Assembly: GCA_020724365.1 (NCBI GenBank)
Contig: DYHD01000004.1
Span: forward strand, 5,418 to 66,877
Origin: Thermodesulfovibrio yellowstonii
GTDB taxonomy: Bacteria; Nitrospirota; Thermodesulfovibrionia; Thermodesulfovibrionales; Dissulfurispiraceae
Reading direction: 5' to 3'
Length of the DNA: 61,460 nt
Positions within the stretch are counted from its first letter, which is position 1. Every line of letters starts with the position of its first letter. The notes under the pieces are model-generated. The model searched no databases. It was not told the origin of the DNA and worked only from the letters and a program-made list of their open reading frames with translations. Below, one piece after another: positions 19,499 through 28,732 of this stretch. Both the position numbers and the translations under genes were made by a program.

Positions 19499-19771
19499 GA
19501 GAACAATCTTTCAGAGAGTATTATAAACAGCTTCACTTCTCCTTTAATGCCTTCAGAAAATAGCACCCAAAGAGATACCTCAGAACTCCTTAATATCAGA
19601 ACAGACTGAAAAAGGTGAAAACGCTTCGCAAATATCCAACGATTCAGTAGATTTTTTGATATATTGGATTGTAAAAAGCTACTTTTGCTATATCTTTTAA
19701 TTTAGTATTTGCTTAAGATATTCTTATTTTTCAATATGTTAGATAATTATATATAAATAACAAATTTATGC

Positions 19772-19791
19772 TTGACAATAATCATAATATT
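19772..19791 (+). promoter_or_regulatory. Candidate promoter region of the hydrogenase operon
   Basis: The gap 19499-19877 contains no gene. A perfect TTGACA at 19772-19777 is followed by a very AT-rich run with TATAAT-like hexamers, the best of them at suboptimal spacing. The AATAATCATAATATTATAAT stretch is close to palindromic and could bind a regulator. No sigma-54 site was seen. Confidence 0.35.
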
Positions 19792-19877
19792 ATAATAACA
19801 TTTAATAAGATTTAGTAATTTATCAATAATATTAAATAATATTCCTTGATATATATATCATGATAAAGGAGGTGAGT

Positions 19878-20990
19878 ATGTTGAAATCAAAAGATACTAT
19901 CTTTGACGGCCTTTATAGTTTTGGTGTCTCAAGGAGGAATTTTATAAAGTTTTGTGCCTCTATGTCAGCCACTTTAGCCCTTTCTTCATCTGCTGTTCCC
20001 CAAATAGTTGAAGCTCTCGAGAAAAAAAAGAAGCCTTATGCCATTTGGCTTCATTTTCAAGAATGCACAGGGGATACAGAATCTATTTTAAGGGCATCTA
20101 AACCATCAATTGCTCAGATAGTTCTTGATATCGTCTCCTTAGAGTATCACGAAACAATAATGGCAGGTTCTGGTCACGCTGCTGAAAAGGCATTGCATGA
20201 TGTAGTTAAAAACCAGAAAGCCAAATATATAGCTATCGTAGAAGGATCGATTCCCATCAAGGACGGCGGTATATATTGCACCATTGGGGGAAGGACTGCA
20301 CTTGATATTGCAAATGAGGTCTGTGGTAATGCTTTTGTAACGCTAAATGTTGGTTCTTGTTCTTGCTGGGGAGGGGTCTCAAGCGCTAAACCAAATCCTA
20401 CAGGTGCAGTTGGAATAGCAGATGCAGTGTCAGGCATTAAATATGTAAATCTTCCGGGCTGTCCGGTAAATGCTGAAAATATTACTGCCACGATAGTTCA
20501 TTACCTAACATTTGGAACTCTTCCTGTTCTTGATAGGCATAACCGCCCTTTATTTGCATATGGCAAAAGGATTCATGACAATTGCGAAAGACGTCCGCAC
20601 TTCGATGCAGGACAATTCGTTCGTAAATGGGGTGACGAAGGTCATAGGCTTGGCTGGTGTCTTTATGAGCTGGGCTGTAAAGGACCTATGGCTTATAAAA
20701 ATTGTCCAACAATAAAATGGAATGAAGGCATTAGTTATCCAATACAGGCAGGACATCCATGTTTTGCCTGTGCGAGCAATGATAGCTGGGATGTTTTTGG
20801 ACCAATCTATACTCGAGCCCCTCATGTTCCCGGAGCTGGGTATCAAGCTACAGCAGATAAGATTGGGGCTGCTGTTGTGGCTGGCACAGCCGCTGCAGTT
20901 GCAACTCATGCAGCAATAAGAACATTTTTAGGCTATAAACAAAAAGAAAAATTTGCCAAAGAAAAAGATGAAGCCGATAAAATTAAATAG
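19878..20990 (+). CDS. [NiFe] hydrogenase small subunit, Tat-exported, membrane-anchored
   Basis: This is the electron-transfer subunit with three Fe-S clusters. The N-terminus carries a Tat signal (SRRNFIKFC, then a hydrophobic stretch). Cluster ligands are visible in ECTGD, GSCSCWGG, GCPVNAE, HDNCERRPHF, CLYELGCKGP, NCPT and PCFAC. The medial-cluster region keeps the proline usual for a [3Fe-4S] cluster. A C-terminal hydrophobic helix (about the last 50 residues) anchors it in the membrane, as in group 1 uptake enzymes. The start is set at 19878 because AAAGGAGGTGA sits just before it; an ATG at 19860 lies upstream of that site. The large-subunit gene follows after 10 nt. Confidence 0.93.
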   Translation: MLKSKDTIFDGLYSFGVSRRNFIKFCASMSATLALSSSAVPQIVEALEKKKKPYAIWLHFQECTGDTESILRASKPSIAQIVLDIVSLEYHETIMAGSGHAAEKALHDVVKNQKAKYIAIVEGSIPIKDGGIYCTIGGRTALDIANEVCGNAFVTLNVGSCSCWGGVSSAKPNPTGAVGIADAVSGIKYVNLPGCPVNAENITATIVHYLTFGTLPVLDRHNRPLFAYGKRIHDNCERRPHFDAGQFVRKWGDEGHRLGWCLYELGCKGPMAYKNCPTIKWNEGISYPIQAGHPCFACASNDSWDVFGPIYTRAPHVPGAGYQATADKIGAAVVAGTAAAVATHAAIRTFLGYKQKEKFAKEKDEADKIK

Positions 20991-21000
20991 GAGGTGAATT

Positions 21001-22710
21001 ATGCCAAAAATAGTGGTTGATCCAGTCACAAGGATAGAAGGTCACTTAAGGATCGAGGCTATTGTAGAAGGCGGCAAGATTGTAGATGCCTGGTCCTCAG
21101 GCACTATGTGGAGGGGCATAGAAAATATAGTCAAAGGCAGGGATCCAAGAGAGGTTTGGCTAATATTGTCGCGAATATGCGGCGTTTGAACCACTGTTCA
21201 TTCTACCAGCTCCGTGCGGGCTGTAGAAAATGCACTTGGCATAATAATCCCTGATAACGCAAGGATATTAAGAAATCTCATCTCCGCTATTCAATTTGTT
21301 CAGGACCATGTCATTCATTTTTACCACCTCCATGCTCTTGACTGGGTTGATGTTACATCTGCCTTAAAAGCTGATCCTGTAAAAACTGCATCTCTTGCTC
21401 AGAGCATATCTGACTGGCATAATTCATCACCTACATTTTTCAGGGCTGTGCAAAACAAAGTTAAAACAATAGTTGAGAGCGGGCAACTCGGACTTTTTGC
21501 AAGTGGTTACTGGGGACACCCTGCTTACAAGCTTCCGCCTGAGGCAAATCTAATGGCTGTAGCACACTATCTTGAAGCCCTCGAATGGCAAAGAGATGTT
21601 ATAAGAATGCATGCCTTGATTGGTGCAAAAAATCCTCACCCTCAGACTTACCTTGTCGGTGGCATGTCAATCCCAATTGATCCAAACAGTCAGAATGCAA
21701 TTAACGCAGGAAGTATTGCTTTCATGAATGAAGTAGCAAGAAAATCTCTTGAATTTGTCTCAAAGGTTTATATACCTGACCTCCTTGCTGTAGCTTCATT
21801 TTACAAAGAATGGGCAAAGATTGGCGGTGGCGTGAGAAATTATCTTTGTTATGGTGAATTTCAAAATGATAACAAAAGCAACACAACTAACTGTTGGCTG
21901 CCACCAGGCTTTATCAGAAATAGGGATATCACTAAGGTCGAACCAGTTGACCATAAGAAGGTTACAGAAGATGTTATGAGGGCATGGTATAAATACAATG
22001 ATGGAGATGGAAAGGCTAAACACCCATATGATGGCGAGACTAACCCCAATTATACAGGACCTAATCCACCGTATCAATATCTCAATACTGATCAGAAATA
22101 CAGCTGGGTCAAGGCAATTCGATATGATGGACTTTCAACAGAAGTAGGACCTCTTTCTAGAATGCTTGTTGCCTATGTGGCAGGTCATACAAGAGTAAGA
22201 GAGGTCACTGATATGGTGCTTAAGAAGCTTGGTGTTGGATTGGACGCCTTATTTTCAACATTGGGCAGGACTGCAGCCCGAGGAATTGAGACACTATTAA
22301 TTGCTGAGATGCTTCCTATATGGATTGATGAGCTTACTTCAAAGATTAAGGCAGGAGATTTAAGAATACACAATGGGGATATGTGGGATCCTGATAAATG
22401 GCCTAAAGAAGCAAGAGGTTACGGTTTTCACGATGCTCCACGAGGCGCTTTATCACACTGGATAGTTATTAAGGACAAAGCTGTTTCAAACTATCAATGT
22501 GTAGTGCCAGGTGGCTGGAATTCATCGCCTCGAGATGCAAATGGAGTAAGAGGTCCTTATGAAGAGGCTTTAATTGGCACTCCAATTGCTGACCCGAATA
22601 AACCAGTTGAGATATTAAGGACAATTCACTCCTTTGACCCTTGTATGGCTTGTGCTATACATCTGTATGATTCTGGTGGTAAACAATTAGTTTCTGTTAA
22701 AGTTAAATAG
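21001..22710 (+). CDS. [NiFe] hydrogenase large subunit with selenocysteine in the N-terminal CxxC (Sec63)
   Basis: This is the catalytic subunit that oxidises H2. The frame opens at ATG 21001 after AGGAGGTGAATT. It reads RICGV, meets UGA at 21187-21189 and continues without interruption as [13 protein letters not shown] to 22710, giving 569 residues. The normal motif is RxCGxCxxxH, so Sec63 takes the place of the second cysteine, a bridging nickel ligand. The C-terminal motif DPCMACAIH (C548, C551, H554) keeps both cysteines; known [NiFeSe] enzymes have Sec there instead. A 15-residue tail after H554 awaits removal by the downstream protease. A SECIS-like hairpin lies 12-39 nt after the UGA. 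A TGC-to-TGA error is the alternative, but the hairpin and the selenoprotein SelD argue against it. Confidence 0.9.
21201..21228 (+). promoter_or_regulatory. SECIS element of the hydrogenase large-subunit gene
   Basis: TTCTA pairs with TAGAA, CAGC with GCTG and CC with GG, around the loop GTGC. There is a bulged C at 21206 and a bulged T at 21211. The loop begins with GT, 24 nt after the UGA. A bulged U below a loop that opens with GU is the SelB-binding signature known from E. coli fdhF. Confidence 0.8.
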
Positions 22711-22718
22711 GAGGCTTT

Positions 22719-23432
22719 ATGATTAACAGAGGTTCCTATGTTTGGCAGCCACAAAAGATGGATATGTTTAGAAAGTCAAGAAAAGCTCAAGATAAGAGGC
22801 TTTATGTCTGGCAACTGCCTATAAGATTAAGCCATTGGCTAAATATACTTTGTATAACATCTCTTATCATAACAGGATATTATATTTCTAACCCCTTTAT
22901 GCATGCTATATCTGAGGATCAGTCAATAATGGCGATGATGAGATTTATACATTTTGTAAGTGCCCATATTCTTATTGCAAGTGCTTTAATAAGAATATAT
23001 TGGCTGTTTGCGGGCAACAAATTTGCAAGATTGAAGGAATTTCTTCCTTTCACGGCAGAAAAGAGAAAGGAGGTCTTATGCTTTATAAAATTTTATGCCT
23101 TTCTGAAAAAGGAAGTACATCACCCTATTGGACACAATGCCCTTGCTGCTATCTCATACTCATTCGCTTATTTTATGATTTTTCTGGCTATATTGACAGG
23201 TTATGCACTTTATTCAGAAAGCCATACAGGTTTTTTCTGGTATCTTGCAGGTGGATGGGTATTTGGCATTCTTTCTGACGGGACTATCAGGCTTATACAC
23301 CATTTTGTAATGTGGGTTCTTACCGCATTTCTTATTGTTCATGTCTATATTGTATGGTTAAATGATAATATTGAAGGCAATGGGCTTATAAGTTCCATCT
23401 TTACAGGCTATAAAATCTATCACAAGGATTAA
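22719..23432 (+). CDS. Hydrogenase cytochrome b subunit (HupC/HyaC family)
   Basis: A 237-residue integral membrane protein that passes electrons from the small subunit to the quinone pool. Four to five hydrophobic helices are visible. Candidate heme-ligand histidines are in LSHWLN, FVSAHILI and HHFVMW. AGGAGG lies just upstream, and the gene starts 8 nt after the large subunit. With the membrane anchor of the small subunit, this completes a periplasm-facing H2:menaquinone oxidoreductase. Confidence 0.9.
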   Translation: MINRGSYVWQPQKMDMFRKSRKAQDKRLYVWQLPIRLSHWLNILCITSLIITGYYISNPFMHAISEDQSIMAMMRFIHFVSAHILIASALIRIYWLFAGNKFARLKEFLPFTAEKRKEVLCFIKFYAFLKKEVHHPIGHNALAAISYSFAYFMIFLAILTGYALYSESHTGFFWYLAGGWVFGILSDGTIRLIHHFVMWVLTAFLIVHVYIVWLNDNIEGNGLISSIFTGYKIYHKD

Positions 23433-23437
23433 TTAAA

Positions 23438-23929
23438 TTGTCTATTGCTGTTATAGGGCTTGGCAACATACTTCTTAAAGATGAAGGAATTGGGGTTCAT
23501 ACCGTCAATAAAATCAAGAATGAGTATCAATTCTCATCAGATATTGAGATTATTGACGGTGGAACTCTAGGTTTAGACCTTCTGCCATATTTTGAAAAAC
23601 ACTCGAAAGTCTTGATTATTGATGCCGCCGATTTAAAAAAAGAGCCGGGTTATATAAAAATTTTTGATAGCGATGAAATCCTCAAATCTTTCTACAAAAA
23701 ACTTTCAGTGCATCATATTGGAATACCTGATATATTAACTGCTTGCGAATTGATGAATATAAAGTCTGATGAAATTAAGATAATCGGCATACAGCCCTGT
23801 TCTACTGATTTTGGTACTGAGATGAGCTATGAAATACAGAGTAAGATGGAACTTATATTTCAACTTATATTAGAACAGCTTCAAAAATGGAGTGTTAAAT
23901 GTGTCTCGCTGTCCCATCAAAAATCATAA
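23438..23929 (+). CDS. Hydrogenase maturation endopeptidase (HyaD/HupD/HynC family)
   Basis: This 163-residue protease removes the C-terminal tail of the large subunit after nickel insertion. VIGLGNILLKDEGIGVH, VLIIDAADL and SVHHIGIPD supply the Glu, Asp and His that bind nickel in this family. The start is a TTG at 23438, 5 nt after the cytochrome gene. Its 3' end overlaps hypC by 31 nt. The nearby large subunit keeps the DPCxxCxxH motif that the enzyme recognises. Confidence 0.92.
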   Translation: MSIAVIGLGNILLKDEGIGVHTVNKIKNEYQFSSDIEIIDGGTLGLDLLPYFEKHSKVLIIDAADLKKEPGYIKIFDSDEILKSFYKKLSVHHIGIPDILTACELMNIKSDEIKIIGIQPCSTDFGTEMSYEIQSKMELIFQLILEQLQKWSVKCVSLSHQKS

Positions 23930-24165
23930 CAAAAAATAATTTACTTGCTATTGTTGATGTTTATGGAGCTAGAAGAGAAGTGAGTCTCGTACTACTGCCT
24001 GAAGATGTAGAGGAAGGCGATTATGTCCTCGTTCATGCTGGTTTTGCAATACAAAAAGTAGATTTCGAGGCAGCCAAAGAAACCATGAAAATGCAGCTTC
24101 TATATGCAGCAATGTTTGAAAGTGAAGAAGAAAAAATGCCGAAGGCGGGACTCGAACCCGCATAG
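23899..24165 (+). CDS. hypC: Hydrogenase assembly chaperone HypC
   Basis: A small chaperone (88 residues) that begins MCLAVPSKI, where the N-terminal Cys2 helps carry the Fe(CN)2CO group to the large subunit. It overlaps the end of the protease gene. The last nine codons (MPKAGLEPA) and the stop lie inside the antisense tRNA-Leu gene at 24138-24218. The natural end may have been extended when the tRNA came to lie here. hypA, B, D, E and F are not in the window. Confidence 0.9.
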   Translation: MCLAVPSKIITKNNLLAIVDVYGARREVSLVLLPEDVEEGDYVLVHAGFAIQKVDFEAAKETMKMQLLYAAMFESEEEKMPKAGLEPA

Positions 24166-24218
24166 GTCTCCCCACACGCCCCTCAAACGTGCGTGTCTAC
24201 CAGTTCCACCACTTCGGC
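24138..24218 (-). tRNA. tRNA-Leu (anticodon GAG)
   Basis: On the minus strand GCCGAAG pairs with CTTCGGC. The anticodon stem CACGT/GCGTG encloses the loop TTGAGGG with anticodon GAG, there is a long variable arm as expected for leucine, and the T loop is GTTCGAGTCC. The CCA end is not encoded. It overlaps the 3' end of hypC on the opposite strand by 28 nt. Confidence 0.93.
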
Positions 24219-24371
24219 TCTAAAAACTAACTGTCTTACAATATAACAATAAATGGTTTGTGTTTTCAAGTTTGATACTTATACATGCAAACTTTTCTAT
24301 ATAGCACCTTACTGAGCAACCCATCTCCAAGATATTCAAACTACTTATCTTGATTATGTTATAATTTTTAT

Positions 24372-24878
24372 ATGGCTGTTCGTGAGATAAAAAAATTTCC
24401 TGACGAGGTTTTAAGACAAAAGTCTATTCCTATAGAAGATTATACATCTGAAACAGATTCGCTTATTCAAGATATGATAGAGACAATGTATTGTGCTTCT
24501 GGCATAGGTCTGGCAGCTCCACAGGTTGCTGAACCTATGAGAATTATAGTGATTGATACAAGCTGGAAAGAAGATGGAAACCCTTTACTTGTTTTAATAA
24601 ACCCCGAGATTATAGAAGGCTCTGGTTATACTGACTCAGAAGAAGGTTGTTTGAGCGTTCCTCAATATCTTGCTACTGTGAAAAGAACAGCTAACATCCT
24701 TGTAAGAGGTTATGATAGAAATATGAAACCCATTGAGATACAATGCGATGGACTTCTTGCAAGGGTTGTTCAGCATGAAATAGACCATCTTAATGGCATT
24801 TTATTTTTTGATCACCTCAGCTTGATCAAAAGAGAGTTTTTCAAAAAAAGATATCTCAAATCACTATCAAAACAATAG
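24372..24878 (+). CDS. def: Peptide deformylase
   Basis: This 168-residue metalloprotease removes the formyl group from nascent proteins. The three family motifs are GIGLAAPQV, EEGCLSVP (metal Cys) and QHEIDHLNG (two metal His and catalytic Glu). A TATAAT at 24360-24365 ends only 6 nt before the ATG and no ribosome-binding site is visible, so the mRNA may be leaderless. fmt follows 75 nt downstream, the usual def-fmt pairing. Confidence 0.97.
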   Translation: MAVREIKKFPDEVLRQKSIPIEDYTSETDSLIQDMIETMYCASGIGLAAPQVAEPMRIIVIDTSWKEDGNPLLVLINPEIIEGSGYTDSEEGCLSVPQYLATVKRTANILVRGYDRNMKPIEIQCDGLLARVVQHEIDHLNGILFFDHLSLIKREFFKKRYLKSLSKQ

Positions 24879-24953
24879 CTTTTTTTCATTGTTTCGCCTT
24901 CTTTTTTGCGGCTCTAACTAATGAAGTGAATTTTTGCACTATAAATTGATAAT

Positions 24954-25877
24954 ATGGCGATAATATTTTTTGGCACACCTGACTTTGCAATTCCATCTTT
25001 AAAAGCTTTGATAGAAGCAAAAGAAGATATTCAGCTTGTTATCACTCAGCCTGATAAAGAAAGGGGCAGAGGACATATACTTACATATCCGCCTGTTAAG
25101 AATTTAGCTTTATCAGCTAATATTCTGGTAGAACAGCCCATTAATATAAAAGAAAATGGCTTTTACCATAGAATTTATAATATAAAGCCTGAATTCATCA
25201 TCGTCGTTGCATATGGAAAACTGCTTCCAAAGACAATTTTATCAATACCAAAGATGGGATGTATAAATGTTCATGCCTCACTTCTGCCAAAATATAGAGG
25301 TGCAGCCCCAATACAATGGGCTTTGATTAGAGGTGAACGACGGACTGGCATTACTACTATGTTAATGGATGAAGGACTTGATACAGGGGATATGCTCTTG
25401 CAGAAAAGCATTGATATAGATGAAACTGATAATTATGATACCCTATCTACAAAACTATCGCAACTTGGGGCTATAACTCTAATTGAAACAATCAATGGAT
25501 TGAGAGAGGGAGTTATAAAACCAGTTCGGCAAAGCGGTGAAGCAAGTTATGCCCCGCCACTAACAAAATCAAATGGCAAAATAGCATGGGATATGGATGC
25601 AAGGGATATATTCAATTTTATAAGGGGGATGTTCCCATGGCCTTCAGCTTATACTTATCTGAAGAATGAACGAATTAAGATAATAAGAACTAAACCAATT
25701 GAAGGAGAGGGTATCCCTGGAAGAATCGAGTTAGCTTCAGCAGGAAAATTAATAGCTGGCACTGGCAAAGGACTCTTAATAATAGAAGAATTACAGCCTG
25801 ATGGAAAAAAGATAATGACTGCTTCAGCCTTCTTATCAGGAAGGAAGCTAAGGGAAAAGTATGATAGATTTTCTTAG
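24954..25877 (+). CDS. fmt: Methionyl-tRNA formyltransferase
   Basis: A 307-residue enzyme that formylates initiator Met-tRNA using 10-formyl-THF. FFGTPDFAIPSL at the start, the catalytic NVHASLLPKYRGAAPIQWA and DEGLDTGDML are intact. The C-terminal OB-like tRNA-binding domain follows. It overlaps the DUF116 gene by 17 nt. It belongs to the def-to-DUF512 cluster, whose genes are tightly packed and probably co-transcribed. Confidence 0.97.
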   Translation: MAIIFFGTPDFAIPSLKALIEAKEDIQLVITQPDKERGRGHILTYPPVKNLALSANILVEQPINIKENGFYHRIYNIKPEFIIVVAYGKLLPKTILSIPKMGCINVHASLLPKYRGAAPIQWALIRGERRTGITTMLMDEGLDTGDMLLQKSIDIDETDNYDTLSTKLSQLGAITLIETINGLREGVIKPVRQSGEASYAPPLTKSNGKIAWDMDARDIFNFIRGMFPWPSAYTYLKNERIKIIRTKPIEGEGIPGRIELASAGKLIAGTGKGLLIIEELQPDGKKIMTASAFLSGRKLREKYDRFS

Positions 25878-26412
25878 AGGTTTTGTGCTTAAGATACTAT
25901 ACCCATCTTTGATTCTTTTCAGTCCTTTTTTAAGGAATAAGAAAGAGAGCCTTCAGCTTTTCATAATTGAACTTAATAACAGACTTGTAAAGATTGAGTG
26001 GTCAAAAAAGAGCTTTTTATACAAAAAAATGAAGTTGCTCTTGCTTTTGCCCCATTGCCTACAGACTAATTCCTGCGATGTGAGAATAACCAACAATATA
26101 TACAATTGTAAAAGGTGCGGAAAATGTATTATAAGTGATATCATTAGGGTTGCAGAAAAATATCGATTGAACCTTTTTGTGGCAACAGGTGGCACTTTAG
26201 CAAGACGTATCGTCAAAGATATAAGACCTGATGCAATAGTTGCAGTTGCTTGTGAAAGGGATCTGAGCAGTGGTATTGTAGATACCTATCCTATTCCTGT
26301 TATTGGGATAGCTAATGAAAGACCTCAAGGTCCCTGTGTTAATACTACAATTGACAAAAAAAAGATAATAGATGCTATAGAATTCTTTGAAAAAATAAAC
26401 TCAAGATATTAG
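25861..26412 (+). CDS. DUF116 family protein
   Basis: A 183-residue protein with a cysteine-rich centre (PHCLQTNSCD, then YNCKRCGKC) that may bind a metal or Fe-S cluster. The conserved segments are VATGGTLARRIVKDIRPDAIVAVACERDL and the C-terminal GIANERPQGPC. The function of the family is unknown, and members often lie next to fmt in anaerobes, as here. A weakly hydrophobic N-terminal region (about residues 5-20) may contact the membrane. Confidence 0.85.
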   Translation: MIDFLRGFVLKILYPSLILFSPFLRNKKESLQLFIIELNNRLVKIEWSKKSFLYKKMKLLLLLPHCLQTNSCDVRITNNIYNCKRCGKCIISDIIRVAEKYRLNLFVATGGTLARRIVKDIRPDAIVAVACERDLSSGIVDTYPIPVIGIANERPQGPCVNTTIDKKKIIDAIEFFEKINSRY

Positions 26413-26428
26413 AAGGAGCAGATTTTTA

Positions 26429-26953
26429 ATGAAGCGAAAAATAATCAAGTTTTTAATATATTCATCTTTTCTACTTGCAATTGGCTTGATATCGGGTCAT
26501 TTAACATTTGAGCTTTTAAGCTATGGTAGGACTATTGAAATGCCCGATTTAATAGGAAAGAATATTAACGAGGCTCAAAAGCTGTTATCATCTAATAGAC
26601 TTTATCTAAGACTTGATGGAGATGAATATAATAACTATGTGCCTCAAGGATATATCATTAGGCAGGATATTAAGCCCGGCTATAAGCTTAAGGAAGGCAG
26701 AGAAATAGGTATTATATTAAGCAAAGGACCAAGAATCAAAGATGTCCCTGATCTGGTTGGCAAGCCTCTTGAGGCTGCAGAGGATATCTTAAAAGACATG
26801 GGATTAAAGATAAATAAAATTATTTATGTCCATTCAAGATTTGCAGAGAAAAATATAATTCTTGCACAGAGGCCTGAACCCCTTGAAAGCGGCGGTAATT
26901 TGTTCAGCGTTGTTGTCAGCCTTGGAAATTTTCCAGAGGAGGAGATTAAATGA
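26429..26953 (+). CDS. Membrane-anchored PASTA-domain protein
   Basis: A 174-residue protein with one transmembrane helix at about residues 5-30, followed by two PASTA domains (about 36-100 and 101-172). PDLIGKNINEAQKLL and PDLVGKPLEAAEDIL start the domains. PASTA domains bind peptidoglycan fragments and are usually found on Ser/Thr kinases and penicillin-binding proteins; here no catalytic domain is attached. AGAAGGAG lies upstream. Its stop overlaps the rpe start (ATGA). Confidence 0.88.
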   Translation: MKRKIIKFLIYSSFLLAIGLISGHLTFELLSYGRTIEMPDLIGKNINEAQKLLSSNRLYLRLDGDEYNNYVPQGYIIRQDIKPGYKLKEGREIGIILSKGPRIKDVPDLVGKPLEAAEDILKDMGLKINKIIYVHSRFAEKNIILAQRPEPLESGGNLFSVVVSLGNFPEEEIK

Positions 26954-27639
26954 GCAAGATATCGCCGTCTATTCTTTCAGCCGATTTTGTGAGACTTGCC
27001 GAGGAGATCAAAGCTGCTGCGGATGCTGGCGTTGATATGCTTCATATTGATGTAATGGATGGTCATTTTGTTCCTAATATAACGATAGGACCTGCTGTAG
27101 TTGAATCAATACGGAATATAACCCGTCTGCCTCTGGATGTGCATTTGATGATCGATGAGCCTGATAAATTCTTGGCTGATTTTATTAAAGCAGGCGCTGA
27201 TTTTCTTACTGTTCATGTAGAAGCATCCGTTCATCTGCACAGAACTATTGATTACATTAAGACATGCAATGTATTAGCCGGCGTATCTTTAAATCCTGCT
27301 ACCCCTATTTGGAACCTTGATAACATAATTGAGTATCTTGATTTGGTACTTATCATGTCTGTTAATCCTGGATTTAGTGGGCAAAAATTTATCCCGTCAA
27401 TGCTTAACAAAATCAGGCTTCTTAAAAAATTATTAAATGAAAGGGGGTGTAATGCCATTGTTGAGGTTGATGGTGGAGTAAAGCTTGATAATGCAAAAAA
27501 TATCTCTGATGCAGGTGCTGATATTCTTGTGATGGGTTCTGCATTTTTTGGTTCAGGGGATTACAAAGTTTTTATGAAGGAAATAAGAGATGTTCTTTCG
27601 CCATCGCTTAATTTCAAGGAAGGTTTTAATGAAAGATAA
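26950..27639 (+). CDS. rpe: Ribulose-phosphate 3-epimerase
   Basis: A 229-residue TIM-barrel enzyme that interconverts ribulose 5-phosphate and xylulose 5-phosphate. PSILSADFVRL, the metal-binding HIDVMDGHFVPN, DVHLMI, SVNPGFSGQKF and VDGGV are all intact. It is translationally coupled to the PASTA gene through ATGA and overlaps the next TPR gene by 11 nt. Confidence 0.97.
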   Translation: MSKISPSILSADFVRLAEEIKAAADAGVDMLHIDVMDGHFVPNITIGPAVVESIRNITRLPLDVHLMIDEPDKFLADFIKAGADFLTVHVEASVHLHRTIDYIKTCNVLAGVSLNPATPIWNLDNIIEYLDLVLIMSVNPGFSGQKFIPSMLNKIRLLKKLLNERGCNAIVEVDGGVKLDNAKNISDAGADILVMGSAFFGSGDYKVFMKEIRDVLSPSLNFKEGFNER

Positions 27640-28732
27640 AATTTCTACACTTATAACTGAAGCCGAAACTTTAAGAGGCGAATCTCAATATAGTGAATCA
27701 CTAAAGCTTTTTAAGAAGGCTTTCTCTTTAAGCAAAAAACATTCTTACTTGAACGGTCTAATTGACTCTAATTTAGCCATAGCAGATATTTACAGAATAA
27801 GCGGTGATTTTGATAAAGCCATATCTAAATATTCAGAAGTAATAGAGATATGTGATGCAGTGGGTTTTGATAGGACTAAGGCAGATGCGATAGTCGGGAT
27901 TGCTCTCTCGCTCAGGGCTAAAGGATTATGGAAGGAAGCGTTGGATAACATCAAAGTAGCAATTTCATTCTATAAAAAGAAGAAGGACAAAAAGGGCGTC
28001 GCCTTTTCTCTATGGGCAGAAGGAGGCGTTTTAAGAGTAAAAGGAGATATCACTAGCGCGATTGCAAAATTCAATGAATCTATGGAGATTTTTAGTTCAA
28101 TAAGGTTCAAATCAGGCATTGGTTATGCTTTATGCGGCTTGGGTGGCGCTAAAAGGATGGCAGGCAACAATGCCGAGTCAATGGATAATTATAAAAAGGC
28201 AAATAAGATATTTACTGAACTAAATGATAAATTTGGTATTGCTTATTCTTTCTGTGGCATTGGAAATGCTTATAGAATGAAAAACGATTTCGATATCGCT
28301 ATGGATTTTTTTCTCAAAGCCTCATCTTTATATAAAGAGTTTAATGATATTGTCAGTCATTCATATACCCTTTGGAGCATAGCAAATGTATTGAAAATGA
28401 AAGGGATTTTTCTTGATGCAATTAATTATCTAAACATAGCACTCAAAAATTTTAAAAAGACCAAAGACAATCGTGGAATTGCATACTGTATGCTTACTCG
28501 TGGAGAGATTGATCTCATAGAGGGAAAATATAAACAGGCTGAAAAATTATTTAATCTGGCTCTTGAAATAACCGAGTCATTTAATTTTGCACTGGAAAAA
28601 TGTCATGCAAAGTCATTACTCGGCTTTCTTAAGTTTAAAGATAGTTCAGATATTGTAAAATCTAATATAAAATGCTATGAAAAAATTGGCGTTAAAGTAT
28701 ATCCTAAAGAAATACCATACAACATGCCATGA
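27629..28732 (+). CDS. TPR-repeat protein
   Basis: A 367-residue protein made almost entirely of about eight 40-residue TPR units of the LGN/PilF-like type. Recurrent YxxxGxxxxxxGxxxxAxxxYxxA patterns can be followed from about residue 35 to 330. The start is placed at 27629, which has AAGGAAGG at good distance; an upstream ATG at 27590 lies deep in rpe. There is no signal peptide. Its function is unknown, and its position next to pgsA and DUF512 is the only hint. Confidence 0.8.
   Translation: MKDKISTLITEAETLRGESQYSESLKLFKKAFSLSKKHSYLNGLIDSNLAIADIYRISGDFDKAISKYSEVIEICDAVGFDRTKADAIVGIALSLRAKGLWKEALDNIKVAISFYKKKKDKKGVAFSLWAEGGVLRVKGDITSAIAKFNESMEIFSSIRFKSGIGYALCGLGGAKRMAGNNAESMDNYKKANKIFTELNDKFGIAYSFCGIGNAYRMKNDFDIAMDFFLKASSLYKEFNDIVSHSYTLWSIANVLKMKGIFLDAINYLNIALKNFKKTKDNRGIAYCMLTRGEIDLIEGKYKQAEKLFNLALEITESFNFALEKCHAKSLLGFLKFKDSSDIVKSNIKCYEKIGVKVYPKEIPYNMP

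Noticed and set aside
19499..19859. A hidden small gene between selD and the hydrogenase operon
   Set aside because: No frame with a ribosome-binding site and plausible composition was found; the stretch is AT-rich promoter-like DNA.
21187..21189. The UGA in the hydrogenase large subunit as a nonsense mutation giving a pseudogene
   Set aside because: The frame after it is fully conserved to the end, the codon sits at a catalytic Cys, a SECIS-like hairpin follows, and selD next door is itself a selenoprotein.
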